Shown in pieces: positions 1 through 9,900 of a DNA stretch of 31,904 bases (positions are counted from its first letter, which is position 1; the number at the start of each line of letters is the position of its first letter). The notes under the pieces were generated by a model. It had not been told where the DNA came from, searched no databases, and saw nothing but the letters and a program-made list of their open reading frames with translations. The DNA comes from DASTPP01 sp035762175 (lineage in GTDB: Bacteria; Myxococcota_A; Polyangia; Polyangiales; Polyangiaceae). Position numbers and translations under genes: made by a program. The stretch is taken from NCBI GenBank assembly GCA_035762175.1, contig DASTPP010000322.1, positions 1 through 31,904 on the forward strand. Reading direction: 5' to 3'.

Positions 1-373
1 GCTGGTTGTAGTTCTCGATGGCGAGGTTCAAGCCCGTGTCGAACACGCCGCTGAACTGCTTGCCGATGACGCAGATCAAGGTGACGCTGCTGCTGACCAG
101 GTTGGTCGTGCGGTACTGCTCGGGGCCCGCGGGGGCCTGCAACATCTCGCGCGAGGCCTGCAGGGTGACGAGCGCGTCGCGGCCGGTGTACACGAGGCCG
201 TCGACGACCTGAATGTCGTCGGCGGGGAAGCCGGCCGCGACCAGGTTCGCGACGATCTCTTGCGTGTCGTCCGAGGGGGCGATCGCCTCGGGCGCGCCGA
301 CGTCTTGCTCTTGAGCGCAGCCCACCATCAGCGCGCCGCAGCCCATCACGAGTACCATCGCTCTTTTCAGCAT
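1..373 (-). CDS. M57-type (HEIGH) metalloprotease lipoprotein, N-terminal part only
   Basis: The gene starts at the ATG at 373-371 and is open to the window edge, giving 124 codons plus one base of the 5' part. The product begins MLKRAMVLVMGCGALMVGC, a lipoprotein signal with the lipobox Cys at residue 19, followed by the segments NLVAAGFPADDI, LQASREMLQ and EQYRTTNLV. These align almost residue for residue with the complete protease at 28321-29136, so it is a paralogue; the zinc site (HExxHxxxxxH) would lie outside the window. A 26-base block at 342-367 is identical to 28327-28352 of the other copy. A GGAG sits about ten bases upstream of the ATG. M57 proteins are secreted zinc peptidases; this assignment rests wholly on the paralogue. 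Confidence 0.85.
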   Translation of the reverse strand, partial: MLKRAMVLVMGCGALMVGCAQEQDVGAPEAIAPSDDTQEIVANLVAAGFPADDIQVVDGLVYTGRDALVTLQASREMLQAPAGPEQYRTTNLVSSSVTLICVIGKQFSGVFDTGLNLAIENYNQ

Positions 374-921
374 TTTATTCGCTCTCCAGAAGGTTGAGCC
401 AGAGTGGTCGTTCGTAAGGGCCCCGCGTCGGGGGCCAGTCAAGCCACGGGCGCGCCGGCACCCCGCGCTCGACGGGGCCCCGGCGGGCAGAGTGAACGGA
501 ACGTCGGGGGAAAGTGATAAATTTCAGTCAAGACGAATGACGCGGGGCGTTTGGTTTCGTAGGGCGGCAGCCGATTTCGGCTCGGGCCCGGCGTATGTCA
601 GGGGCGGTTGCGGACCGAGCTTGGCCCCGACGTCGGCGCGAGGCTTCTGCACTGCTCGTGCCCACGACGATGTGTGAAAAATCTAGGCAAAATGCCACCC
701 ATCCCCCGGCGTATGCGTCCGTCGGAGAAGCGGGCGCGTCAGCCCATGACGAAGGCCTCGCTTGCGAGCTTTGCCCGCGTCGAACGAACCTGACAGGGGG
801 CCGGGCCGTGCTAAGCAGTCGACCCGTCGGTCGATGAGGGGCACCCTCCCCCTCCCCGGGGCGGGGCGCCGCGAAGACGGGCGGCGGGCGGGGGGCCGGG
901 GCGACTTCGATCGGGCAGGTG
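374..921. other. Divergent intergenic region, no convincing gene
   Basis: This stretch of about 550 bases separates the minus-strand M57 gene from the plus-strand acetyltransferase and must carry both promoters. It has lower GC around 510-560 and 660-700. Open frames on both strands show no recognisable domain or good ribosome binding site. Small inverted repeats are visible: GGCCCC/GGGGCC at 419-436 in the presumed leader of the protease gene, and AGCCGA/TCGGCT at 569-582. No promoter could be placed with confidence. Confidence 0.5.
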
Positions 922-1461
922 ATGGCGGCAAAGCGAATCGTTTCCGAGCGACTCACCCTGCGGCCGACGCGCCCCGACGACGGGCCGGCGCTCGTCGCGA
1001 TCTTGCGAGAGCCCGAGGTGGCGCTCTACTGGCCCGACTTCGACGAGGCGCGCGTGCGCGACGAACTTCTTACGCCCGACGAAGAGGTGACCGTCTTCGC
1101 CATCGAGCACGAGGGGCGCGTGGTCGGCGCGGTTCAGTACAGCGAGAACGACGATCCGCAGTATCGGCATGCCGGCATCGACATCTTCGTGGGGGGCGCG
1201 TGGCGGGGCCGGGGCCTGGGGGCGGAGGCGATCCGCGCCGTCGCGCGGCACCTGTTCGAAGAGCGCGGGCACCACCGCCTGGTCATCGACCCCGCCGCGG
1301 CGAACGAGCGGGCGATCCGCGCGTACGAGCGGGTGGGCTTCCGGCGGGTGGGCGTCATGCGGCAGTACGAGCGGGCGCCGGACGGCTCGCTGCGGGACGG
1401 CCTCTTGATGGACATGCTCCGCGATGAGCTGGCGCCCCCCGATCGCGGCGCGCTCGGCTGA
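922..1461 (+). CDS. GNAT family N-acetyltransferase, AAC(6')-like
   Basis: A 179-residue single-domain protein. The N-terminus (SERLTLRPTRPDDGPALV) is the usual beta1-alpha1 start of RimJ/AAC(6')-type GNATs. The acetyl-CoA pyrophosphate loop is visible as GGAWRGRGLGAEAIRA, followed by the family-typical ANERAIRAYERVGFRRVG. Members transfer acetyl from acetyl-CoA to an amine, either a small molecule such as an aminoglycoside or a protein N-terminus. The overall pattern resembles aminoglycoside 6'-acetyltransferases, but the substrate cannot be read from sequence. ATG 922 was chosen; a GTG directly before it at 919 is equally possible, and neither has a strong Shine-Dalgarno. It lies 57 bases upstream of the SulP permease on the same strand. 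Confidence 0.85.
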   Translation: MAAKRIVSERLTLRPTRPDDGPALVAILREPEVALYWPDFDEARVRDELLTPDEEVTVFAIEHEGRVVGAVQYSENDDPQYRHAGIDIFVGGAWRGRGLGAEAIRAVARHLFEERGHHRLVIDPAAANERAIRAYERVGFRRVGVMRQYERAPDGSLRDGLLMDMLRDELAPPDRGALG

Positions 1462-1518
1462 GGCGGCCCGGGGGTCGGCGCGCGCCCGCGGCGTGCTATT
1501 TGCACCCCACACCCCCAC

Positions 1519-3138
1519 ATGGCAGGCAAAACGCAGGGAACGGAGCCGGTCGGGGCCGCGCCGCGCTCGACCGCGGCGGCGGGCGGGGCGAAGGGCGCGA
1601 CCGGCCCGAAGGGGGCGCCCGGCGCTGAGGGCCTGTCACAAGATCTGCTCGCGTCGGTGGTGGTGTTCCTCGTGGCGCTGCCGCTGTGCATGGGCATCGC
1701 CATCGCGTCGGGGGTGCCGCCGGCGGCGGGGCTCTTCACGGGCATCGTCGGCGGCCTCGTCGTGGGCTTCTTGCAGGGCGGCCCGCTGTTGGTCAGCGGC
1801 CCGGCCGCGGGCCTGGCCGTCATCATCTGGGACTTGGTGCAGCGGCACGGGCTCGCGGCGCTCGGGCCCATCGTGCTGGCGGGCGGCGCCGTCCAGCTCG
1901 TCGCCGGCGTCGCGCGGGGCGGGCGCTGGTTTCGGGCGGTGCCGCCCTCGGTCATTCACGGGATGCTGGCCGGCATCGGCGTGCTCATCTTCGCCGGCCA
2001 GTTTCACGTGATGGTCGACGACAAGCCGAAGTCGAGCGGCCTGCTCAACCTCGTCTCCATCCCCGCGGCGCTCATCAAGGGCTTCACCCCCGACGCCGGC
2101 CGGCCCCACGAGGAGGCGGCCATCATCGGCCTCGCGACCATCACCACCATCGTGCTCTGGACGCGCTTCGCCCCCAAGAGCCTGAAGGTGCTGCCCGGGC
2201 CGCTGCTCGGCGTCGCGGTCGCGACGACCGCCGCGAACGCGCTGGGGTTGCCCATCGCCCACGTCGACGTGCCCGACGGCCTGCTCGCGACCGCGGGCGC
2301 GGGCGGCTTCGGGCGCTTCCGGCTGCTGCTCGACGCCTCGATCTGGCCCGCCGCGCTCGCCCTCGCCGTCATCGCGAGCGCCGAGACCCTGCTCGCGGCG
2401 ACCGCCGTCGACCGGATGCACCAGGGCCCCCGCACCAACTACGACCGCGAGCTCACCGCCCAGGGCGTCGGCAACCTGCTCTGCGGCCTCATCGGCGCCC
2501 TGCCCATGACGGGCGTCATCGTCCGCAGCAGCGCCAACGTGCAGGCCGGCGCGCGCACGCGGCGCTCGACGATCATGCACGGCGCCTGGATGCTCACCCT
2601 CGTCGCGTTCGCGCCGGGCTTCTTGCGGCTCATCCCCGTCTCGGCCCTCGCCGCCGTGCTCGTCTTCACGGGCTACAAGCTCGTCAACCCGGGGGTTGTG
2701 CGCGAGCTGCGCCGCTACGGCAAGAGCGAGGTCGCCATCTACGTCATCACCATCGCGGGCATCGTCGCGACCGACCTCTTGAAGGGCGTGCTCTTGGGGC
2801 TCGCGCTCGCCGTCGGCAAAATTCTCTACCACCTGTCGCGGCTCAGCATCTCGGTCGACGACGACCCCGAGGCCCGCGTCACGGTGCTGCACCTGCGGGG
2901 CTCGGCCACCTTCTTGAGGCTGCCCGACATCGCCGAGGCGCTCGAGCGTATCCCCGGCGACCGCGAGCTGCACGTGCGGTTCGACGACCTCGAGTACCTC
3001 GACTATGCGACGATCGAGACGCTCAAGGCCAACGAAGAGCAGCACCGCGCCAAGGGCGGGCGCGTCGTCATCGACTGGGCGGGGCTCGAAGCGCAATACC
3101 GACTGCGGGGCCGCCAGCAGTCGAGCGCGCCGGGCTGA
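1519..3138 (+). CDS. SulP family anion permease with C-terminal STAS domain
   Basis: 539 residues, the size expected of bacterial SulP carriers. From about residue 39 the protein has a hydrophobic core of roughly 10-12 membrane segments, with the SulP pattern LPLCMGIAIASGVPPAAGL in the first pair, GPAAGLAVII after it, and conserved stretches in the later helices (SAETLLAA, TGVIVRSSANVQAGA). Residues of about 440-525 form a short cytoplasmic STAS domain (VLHLRGSATFLRLPDI). SulP proteins move sulfate, bicarbonate or other anions, usually with Na+ or H+; the substrate is not determinable here, and no carbonic anhydrase domain is attached. The N-terminal 38 residues are unusual: a low-complexity tail holding five Gly-X-Y triplets (residues 23-38). 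No Shine-Dalgarno is visible before the ATG. Confidence 0.92.
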   Translation: MAGKTQGTEPVGAAPRSTAAAGGAKGATGPKGAPGAEGLSQDLLASVVVFLVALPLCMGIAIASGVPPAAGLFTGIVGGLVVGFLQGGPLLVSGPAAGLAVIIWDLVQRHGLAALGPIVLAGGAVQLVAGVARGGRWFRAVPPSVIHGMLAGIGVLIFAGQFHVMVDDKPKSSGLLNLVSIPAALIKGFTPDAGRPHEEAAIIGLATITTIVLWTRFAPKSLKVLPGPLLGVAVATTAANALGLPIAHVDVPDGLLATAGAGGFGRFRLLLDASIWPAALALAVIASAETLLAATAVDRMHQGPRTNYDRELTAQGVGNLLCGLIGALPMTGVIVRSSANVQAGARTRRSTIMHGAWMLTLVAFAPGFLRLIPVSALAAVLVFTGYKLVNPGVVRELRRYGKSEVAIYVITIAGIVATDLLKGVLLGLALAVGKILYHLSRLSISVDDDPEARVTVLHLRGSATFLRLPDIAEALERIPGDRELHVRFDDLEYLDYATIETLKANEEQHRAKGGRVVIDWAGLEAQYRLRGRQQSSAPG

Positions 3139-3938
3139 GCGCGCGCCGGCTCGACAAGGGGGGGAGCATTCCGCCACGGGGCGGCCGTCGATGGGGCGTT
3201 CGTGCACGCCGGCCGGCCGTTCGGGCTTCAGAGCGAAGGCAACCGTCGGCCTAGACAGACAGAGCGTCGGCAAAAACAGACGGTAAGCGGGGCCGAGGGC
3301 GCGAGAAAGGAAATCCGAAGCCTCGTCAGAGCCCCCTTCCGGGCGCCCGCGGGGTCACGAAAAAGCGCCCCCTCTCGTAACGGCCTAATCTGTCGCCGGG
3401 CAGCCCACCCCGCGCCTAAGCCACGCAAGAGGTGCGAAAGATGGCCCGTTCCTAACAAAGGTATGGCCCTCTCACTCTGGCGGGGCCTGAACCGCCTCGG
3501 CGACATCAGCATGCACCGCGTCGTCAACCACTGGCGGTCGGGCGATTCGGTCTGCATTCGGACGTGCCGCGCGTTCCGTCCTGGAGCGTATCCGTCTGGC
3601 GAACGGCTCGAGCTTCGCAACGGCAAGGGCGAGCGGATCGACATCTGTTTGTAGACGATGCCGCTCGTGCCGGGCACGGCGTTCGTGGGCGAATTCGATC
3701 GCACCGAGGCCTTCGACTGAGGTTCGTCGGGCGGCGCGCGGGGCGGGAGGTCGCGCGGGCGGCGGGCGCGCACGGAGGGGTGCCGACGGCCGAGATCGGG
3801 CTCGAGCGACGGCCGAGCTCGCTCGACCAGTCGCACTGAAATGTTCAGGCCGAGCCCTATTTGGCCCTCCAATTCGTGCCCACTTTGCCGTCATTGCCTG
3901 GAGCTCGACGTCGTCACTCTCTGATAAAACCGTACCCG
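3139..3938. other. Long intergenic region before the phosphatase gene
   Basis: About 800 bases with no convincing intact gene. Several open frames on both strands lack recognisable domains. The segments 3240-3460 and 3840-3938 are less GC-rich than the neighbouring genes, as expected for leader DNA. The only coding-like signal is at 3463-3720, listed separately as a possible decayed gene. No insertion sequence, tRNA or clear terminator was found. Confidence 0.4.
3463..3720 (+). pseudogene. Possible decayed coding remnant
   Basis: Reading from ATG 3463, codons have mostly G or C at the third position for about 37 codons (MALSLWRGLNRLGDIS...). Third-position GC then drops, recovers at LRNGKGERIDI, meets an in-frame TAG at 3652-3654, and continues in the same frame with high third-position GC through MPLVPGTAFVGEFDRTEAFD to a TGA at 3718-3720. 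A different frame looks protein-like in the middle (VLERIRLANGSSF), which would fit a frameshift as well as the stop. No family was recognised. It may be chance open sequence in a GC-rich genome. Confidence 0.2.
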
Positions 3939-5186
3939 ATGAAGTTGACGCAGTTGTCTCCCCTGGCCCCCTTGCTGCTGGGGGCCGCGGCCGCTTGCGG
4001 GTTGGGCAACGTCTCCGGTGATCTCGAGGCCTCGCGCACGGGCGACCTCTCGAACGCCCCGGCCGAGCGCGCCGACGGCGGGGCGGCCCTCGCGCAGGCC
4101 TGCGCCCGCGCCGGGGCCCCGCCGGCCGACTACCCCACCGCGCGCGCGCCCTACCTGCAGCGGCTCACCGACCGGTCCGTCCGGCTGATGTGGGCCTCGC
4201 CGGCCGAGCCGCCGCCCTACGTGGTCGTGACCACGCCCGACGGGGCGCCGGTGGCCGAAGTCGGCGCCGAGCACGACGACGGCGCCCTGCCCGCGGGCGG
4301 CGGCGCCCTGCCCTGGGCGGCCGAGGTCGGGGGCCTGGCGGCGGGCTCGGTCTACTGCTACGAGCTGCGCGCCGGCGGCGCGGCCTCGGCGCGCTACGGT
4401 TTTCGAACCGCGCCGGCGGCGGGCGCGGGGCGGCCGGTGCGCTTCGTCGCGTTCGGCGACTCGGGCAAGGGCACGGCCGACCAGCGGGCGTTGCTCGCGC
4501 AGGTGCGCACCGTGCCCTTCGACTTCGTCGTGCACACGGGCGACCTCGCCTACGACCACGGCGAGCGCGGCGAGATCGAGCGCCACGTCTTCGACGTGTA
4601 CGCGGGCGTGTTCTCGCAGTTTGCGTTCTTCCCCGCGAGCGGCAACCACGAGTACGACACCGACGACGCGGCCCCCTTCCGCGAGGCCTTCGCCCTGCCC
4701 GAGAACGGCGGGCCCGAGGGCCTCGAGCGCTGGTACTCGTTCGACTGGGGCGACGCGCACTTCGTCGCCCTCGACACCGAGCGCACCGGGGCGGCGCAGG
4801 CGGCGTGGCTCGAGGCCGACCTCGCGGCGAACCGCCGGCCGTGGACGATCGTCTACGGGCACCGGCCGCCCTTCTCCTCGGGCGAGCACGGCAGCGACGA
4901 CGCGTTCCGCCGGCACTTCGTCCCCGCCCTCGAGCGGCACGGCGTCCAGCTGGTGCTCAGCGGCCACGACCACCACTACGAGCGCTCGAAGCCGCAGAAC
5001 GGCGTCACCTACGTCGTCACCGGCGGCGGCGGCATCGGCACCCGCTCGATGGACGGGTCGGGCTTTACCGCCTTCGGCGACGCGGTCATTCACTTCGTCT
5101 ACGTCACCGTCGCGGGCGACGAGCTCGCGCTGCACGCGATCGACGGCGTCGGCAACGAGTTCGACTCGCTCGTGCTGCGCCGCTGA
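3939..5186 (+). CDS. Purple acid phosphatase-like metallophosphoesterase lipoprotein
   Basis: 415 residues from ATG 3939. This start gives a clean lipoprotein signal (MKLTQLSPLAPLLLGAAAAC, Cys 20); an upstream ATG at 3861 would bury the signal. Residues of about 60-160 resemble the fibronectin-like N-terminal domain of purple acid phosphatases (PYLQRLTDRSVRLMW). The catalytic calcineurin-like domain follows with all the metal-ligand blocks: GDS (Asp 174), GDLAYD (Asp 202, Tyr 205), GNHE (235-238), VYGHRPP (305-311) and GHDHHYER (342-349). The Tyr in the second block is the residue that gives purple acid phosphatases their colour. Expected role: hydrolysis of phosphomonoesters at a binuclear metal centre outside the inner membrane. 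The next gene is convergent, so it is probably monocistronic. Confidence 0.92.
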   Translation: MKLTQLSPLAPLLLGAAAACGLGNVSGDLEASRTGDLSNAPAERADGGAALAQACARAGAPPADYPTARAPYLQRLTDRSVRLMWASPAEPPPYVVVTTPDGAPVAEVGAEHDDGALPAGGGALPWAAEVGGLAAGSVYCYELRAGGAASARYGFRTAPAAGAGRPVRFVAFGDSGKGTADQRALLAQVRTVPFDFVVHTGDLAYDHGERGEIERHVFDVYAGVFSQFAFFPASGNHEYDTDDAAPFREAFALPENGGPEGLERWYSFDWGDAHFVALDTERTGAAQAAWLEADLAANRRPWTIVYGHRPPFSSGEHGSDDAFRRHFVPALERHGVQLVLSGHDHHYERSKPQNGVTYVVTGGGGIGTRSMDGSGFTAFGDAVIHFVYVTVAGDELALHAIDGVGNEFDSLVLRR

Positions 5187-5247
5187 GCGGGGGGCTCGCG
5201 GCGCCGGGCCCCGCGCGCCGCGCGCGCTTCCGCTGGCGCGGCGCCCC

Positions 5248-5311
5248 GGGCCGCGGGCCCCGTGTCCGGCGCTGACGCGGGGCCCCGGCGCGACGGGCCG
5301 CGGGCCCCGTG
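5248..5311. repeat. 17-base direct repeat between convergent genes
   Basis: GGGCCGCGGGCCCCGTG occurs at 5248-5264 and again at 5295-5311, in the 131-base gap between two convergent stop codons. The sequence is extremely GC-rich and could fold, so it may help end transcription from either side. No T-tract is present. Confidence 0.6.
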
Positions 5312-5317
5312 CGCGGC

Positions 5318-6589
5318 TTACGGCAGGCCCGAGCTCTCGATCAGCGCCAGGATGGCCGCGCCGGTGCCGTACGAGATGTCGTCGACCAGGGGCACGCTCG
5401 AGTAGCTGGCGTAGGTGCCGACGTCGGTCGGCCCGGACACCTTGGTCACCACGGGCCCGGCCGGGTCGCCGCGCACGACGGCCGCCCGCACCGCGTCGAG
5501 CGCGCGCCGCACCGGCGGCAGGGCCTCTTCGCCGAGCTGGCCGTAGCGGTAGGCCCGCGCCATGCCGTACGCGAAGAGCCCCGCGGCGCTCGTCTCGAGG
5601 TACGTCTCGGGGCGGTTCAGCACGGTGTGCCACCCGCCCGTCGCCGGGTCTTGCGCCCCGACGGCCGCCGCCACCTGCGCGGCGAAGGCGGCCCCGGCCG
5701 CGTCGTCACGCTCGCGGCGCAAGGTTCTCACCCGCAGGTAGTCGGCGACCCCCGCCATCACCCAGGCGTTGCCGCGCGCCCAGTAGACGTCGGGGTCTTG
5801 CGGCACCGGCCAGCGGTCGGCATGAACGAAGAAGCCCGCCGGGGACTGCAGGCGGGCCGAGAAGATCGCGCGCTGCTCGCCCATCAGCTCGAGCGCGCGG
5901 GCGTCGCCGCCGACCTCGGCCCAGCGGTTCAGCACCATGCCGAACATGAAGAGGCTGTCGACCCAGAGCGTGCGGATCGATGCGAAGTACGTGCCGAGGT
6001 GGCTGATGCCGCCCTCTTCCGTCCGCGGCGCGAGCTCGGTGAGGTAGCGCAGCACGCCCTCGGCGACCGACGCGTAGCGCGGGTCGCCGGTCTCGACGTA
6101 GAGCTGAATCGCGGCCAGCGCGGGCGGGCAGCTGTCGCTCCAGACGAGCTCGTAGCCGCGCGCGAGGTGATGTTCGATGTAGTCGCGGTAGTACGCGCGC
6201 ACGCGCTCGTCGGCGGTGACGCGGCCGAGCTCGGCCATCGCGTACATGAGGACGCCCTCGCCCCAGTCCCAGGGGAGGGTGGCCGGCGGGTGCCGGCCGA
6301 TGTAGCCGTGGGCGAGCTCGAGCGCCAAGGCGACCTCGGCGGACGAAGGGGCGCGCTTCGCCACGTAGCACGCCTCGTCGGGCATCATGCTCGGGTCGCA
6401 CGCGTCCGGAAAGGGGAGCGGCGGCGGCGGCGGCGGCGGCGGCACCGTCGGCACCGTCGGCACCGACGGCGGCAGCGGCACCGGCGGCGCCGCCTCGCCG
6501 GCGTCGAAGCAGGCCGCGGCAAGCGTCGCCGCGAGGGCACAGACCCAAAGCCGGGCGCCCAGGCGGGCCCGCGCGAGCGGTAGACTCAT
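5318..6589 (-). CDS. Glycoside hydrolase of GH88/GH105 type, lipoprotein
   Basis: 423 residues from the ATG at 6589-6587, preceded by AAAGG on the minus strand and giving a lipoprotein signal with Cys 27 (LWVCALAATLAAAC). A proline-rich linker of about residues 32-57 with eight consecutive prolines precedes an alpha/alpha-barrel domain. Family-typical segments are WDWGEGVLMYAM, YWARGNAWVMAG, ETSAAGLFAYGMARAYRYG and the C-terminal SYGTGAAILALIE, matching unsaturated rhamnogalacturonyl or glucuronyl hydrolases. Such enzymes remove the terminal unsaturated uronic acid from oligosaccharides made by polysaccharide lyases. No lyase or sugar transporter lies nearby, so the protein probably acts alone at the cell surface. 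The frame remains open upstream to 6769, but that extension is low-complexity and lacks a signal. Confidence 0.87.
   Translation of the reverse strand: MSLPLARARLGARLWVCALAATLAAACFDAGEAAPPVPLPPSVPTVPTVPPPPPPPPLPFPDACDPSMMPDEACYVAKRAPSSAEVALALELAHGYIGRHPPATLPWDWGEGVLMYAMAELGRVTADERVRAYYRDYIEHHLARGYELVWSDSCPPALAAIQLYVETGDPRYASVAEGVLRYLTELAPRTEEGGISHLGTYFASIRTLWVDSLFMFGMVLNRWAEVGGDARALELMGEQRAIFSARLQSPAGFFVHADRWPVPQDPDVYWARGNAWVMAGVADYLRVRTLRRERDDAAGAAFAAQVAAAVGAQDPATGGWHTVLNRPETYLETSAAGLFAYGMARAYRYGQLGEEALPPVRRALDAVRAAVVRGDPAGPVVTKVSGPTDVGTYASYSSVPLVDDISYGTGAAILALIESSGLP
6420..6470. repeat. GGC microsatellite plus 9-base tandem repeat
   Basis: Eight GGC units (6420-6443) are followed by three 9-base units ACCGTCGGC, ACCGTCGGC, ACCGACGGC (6444-6470). 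On the minus strand they encode the PSVPTVPTV and eight-proline linker of the glycoside hydrolase. Copy number could vary in steps of three without breaking the frame. Confidence 0.85.
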
Positions 6590-6901
6590 GGCAACACCTT
6601 TACCGAGAGCCAGGGCGCCTGGCGACGAATCGCCCGGGGCGGCGTCACGGGAGAGGGGGGCGGCGGTCATGGGCGGAGGGGGCTGCAGGCGGCGTACCAC
6701 GCGGGCGCGGGGCCGAGGCCCGATTTCGGCCCCGCCGCGGCCGCCACCGGGCGTGGCGGCTGTTATCACTACTTTTGGCGGCCGGTGCGTTGATGTAGGG
6801 GCGCGTCGCCGCCCATAGTGGTTTCGTCAAAGGCCGGTCGCTCGCGGCGGTGACGGGGGCGTGATCGCGGGGGCCGCGACCGGACCGAACACGAGGGCCC
6901 G
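6590..6901. other. Divergent promoter region, hydrolase / FAAL fusion
   Basis: 312 bases between the minus-strand glycoside hydrolase and the plus-strand FAAL fusion gene. Bases 6755-6795 form an AT-richer island in otherwise extreme GC and carry the motif shared with 16003-16034. A GAGGG at 6893-6897 sits five bases before ATG 6902. No small gene was supported here. Confidence 0.6.
6764..6795 (+). promoter_or_regulatory. Putative operator/promoter element, copy 1
   Basis: The plus strand reads TATCA, four variable bases, then a 21-base block that begins TTTTGGCGGC and ends GGTGCGTTGA. The same arrangement, with identical spacing and one C/T change in the 21-base block, is found on the minus strand at 16003-16034. 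This copy lies about 107-138 bases upstream of the FAAL fusion start and points towards it. The AraC-type regulator encoded between the copies is an obvious candidate ligand, but this is inference. Confidence 0.55.
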
Positions 6902-9900
6902 ATGACGACATCGTTTCACGAACTATTGCAGCGGCGGGCCGCCGAAGAGGGCGGCAAGAAGGCGTTCGTCTTCGTCGATCGGGACGAGCGCGAGCGATCG
7001 CTCACGTTCGAGGCGCTCGACGCGCAGGCGCGGCAGGTCGCGACGCTGCTCCGGCGGGCGAGCGCGCCGGGCGAGCGGGTGCTGCTCATGTTCCCCCCCG
7101 GGCTCGACTTCGTGCCCGCGTTCTACGGGAGCCTGCTCGCGGGCACGGCGTCGATCGCGGCGTACCCGCCCGACCCGCGGCTCGGCAAGGCGGCGTTCGC
7201 CGGCCTCGCCGCGATCGCGGCCGACGCGGGCGTGAGCTTGATTCTCGCGCCGCGGGCGGTCGGCCAGCTGCTGGGCGGGCAGGCGCCCTGCCCCGTCGCG
7301 GCCTTCGAGGACGCGCTCGAGCTCTCGCCCGACGACTACCACCTGCGCCAGGCGGGCGGCGACGAGCTCGCGTACCTTCAGTACACGTCGGGCTCGACGG
7401 GCAACGCGAAGGGCGTGCAGATCTCGCACGGCAACCTGCTCGAGCACTGCCGGCAATTCGTCGAGGGCTTCGGCATCGCGCGCGACGATCGCACCGTGCT
7501 CTGGCTGCCGGTGCACCACAGCTTCGGCCTCTTCGCCGGGGTGGTCGTGCCGCTCTACGCGGGCCAGACGAGCATTCAGATGTCGCCGCTCGCGTTCCTC
7601 GAGAAGCCCTCGCGCTGGGTCAAGGCGATCGCGAAGTACGAGGGCACGGTGAGCGGCGGGCCGAACTTCGCCTTCGACCTCTGCGCCAAGGCGACCCCGC
7701 CCGACGAGATGGCCGCGCTCGACCTGCGCTCGTGGCGGGTGGCGGGGCTCGGGGGCGAGCCCGTGCGCGCCGCGACGCTGCGCCGCTTCGCCGCGGCCGC
7801 GGCCCCGGCCGGCTTCGACCCGCGGGCGTTCCGGCCGAGCCTCGGTATTTCCGAGGCGACGCTGGCGGCGACGGCGAACCCCGAGTTCCGCGAGCCGCTC
7901 GCCGTCGAGTTCGACGCCGACGCGCTCGAGCACGGCCGCGTCGTCGTCGCCGGGCCCGAGACGAAGCGGCGCCGCAGCCTCGTCGGGCTCGGCCGGCCGC
8001 TGCGCGGGCAGAGCCTCGAGATCGTGGCCGAGCCGGGCGTCGAGATCGGCGAGGTGTGGACGGCGGGCGCGAACGTCTCGCGCGGCTACTGGAACCGCCC
8101 GGAGGAGAACGCCCGGGTCTTCGGCGCCACGCTGCCCGGGCGCCCCGAGCGCTTTCTGCGCACGGGCGACCTCGGCTTTCTGCACCGCGGCGAGCTCTTT
8201 CTCGTCGGCCGGGCCAAAGATCTCATCATCATTCGCGGGTGCAATTACCACCCGCACGACCTCGAGCAGAGCGTCGAGGCGGCCCTCGGCGCCCCGCCCC
8301 AGAGCGCGGCGGCCTTCTCGGTCGACGGGCCCGAGGGCGAAGAGCTCGTGGTCGTCGTCGAGGTGCAGGGCGACGAGGGGGCCGAGCGCTACGAGCAAAT
8401 GGCGGCCGCGGCCCGCGCGGCGCTCTCGGAGCAGCACAACCTGCGCGCTCGCACCCTGCTCTGCGTGCGCCGGGGCGCGCTGCCCCGCACGCCGAGCGCC
8501 AAGCTGCAGCGGGCCGAGAGCCGGCGGCGCTTTCTCGCGGGCGAGCTCGCGGGGGTCTACGCCGACGACGCCGCGGCGCCGGCCGGCGAGGCGAAGGAGC
8601 CGGCGACGCTGGTCGAGCTGCTCGCGCGCATCCTGCGGGTCGACGCCGCGCGCGTCGCCGCCGACGCGCCGCTCGCCTCGCTCGGCCTCGATTCGATGGC
8701 GACGGTCGAGCTGCACGAGCTCGCGCGCGAGAAGCTGGGGCTCGACCTGCCCTACGAGGTCTTGCTGAACGCCGAGACGCGCGTGTCCGACCTCTCGGCC
8801 GGGCACTTCGCGGCGCAGGCCGAGGTGCCGACCGCCAGCCGGGTGGGCCTGCCCGAAGACCTCGTGCCCGCGTGGCGCGGCGAGGCGGGGCCGGCGCCGG
8901 GCGCGCCGAGCCACATTCTGCTGACGGGCGCCACGGGCTACCTGGGCGCGTACCTGGTGGCCGAGATCTTGAAGCAGACCTCGGCCCGGGTGGTCTGCCT
9001 GGTGCGCGGCAAGACCGACGAAGAGGCGCGCGAGCGGCTCGCCGAGGCGCTCGCGCGGCACCCCTCGCTCGACCAAACGGCGGGCTGGGCCGAGCGGGTC
9101 TCGGTCGCGCGCGGCGACTTCACCCGGCCGCGCCTCGGGCTCGACGAGGCCGCGTACGAGGCGCTCGCGGGCGAGGTCGACGCGATCGTGCACTGCGGCG
9201 CGTGGGTCAACTTCATCTACCCCTACGCGGTGCTCGAGCGGGCGAACGTGGGCGGCTTCGAAGAGGTCTTGCGCTTCGCCGCGCGGGGCCGCCAGAAGGC
9301 CGTGCACCACATGTCGTCGACCGCGGTGCTCTTCTCGCCCGGCTACGAGCGCGGCCAGAGGTACCCCGAGCAGCACCCGCTCGCCTCCGACGGGCAGCTG
9401 CCGAACGGCTACGAGCAGACGAAGTGGGTCGCCGACAAGAACGTCGAGATCGCCCGCGAGCGCGGCTTCGTCGTCTCGAACTACCGGGTCGGCTACGTGA
9501 CCGGGGCGAGCGGCGACGGGCGCGACTTTCGGCTGAGCGAGTTCTTCCCGGCGATGATCAAGGGCTGCATTCAGCTCGGCGTCGCGCCCCGCATCGACAC
9601 CGACATGACCATGGTGCCGATCGACTACGCCGCGGCCGCCATCGTGCGCATTCTCGCGCGGCCCGAGGCGCAGGGTAAGACCTACCACATCAACCACCCC
9701 GACCCGATCCACTTCGACGACGTCGTCCGGTGGATCCGCGAGTACGGCTACCCGCTCGAGACGACCGACTTCGACGCCTGGCGCGATCTGGTCACGGCCA
9801 AGTCGCTCTCCGAGTCGCGCGACAACGCGCTCGCCCCCTACCTCGGGTTCGTGCGCAACCTCCAAGAGAGGCACGTCTGGCTGCCGCCCGTCGACGTCTC

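Noticed and set aside
6773..6793. Sigma-54 promoter
   Set aside because: TTGG is present, but the GC of the -12 element does not fall ten bases after the GG.
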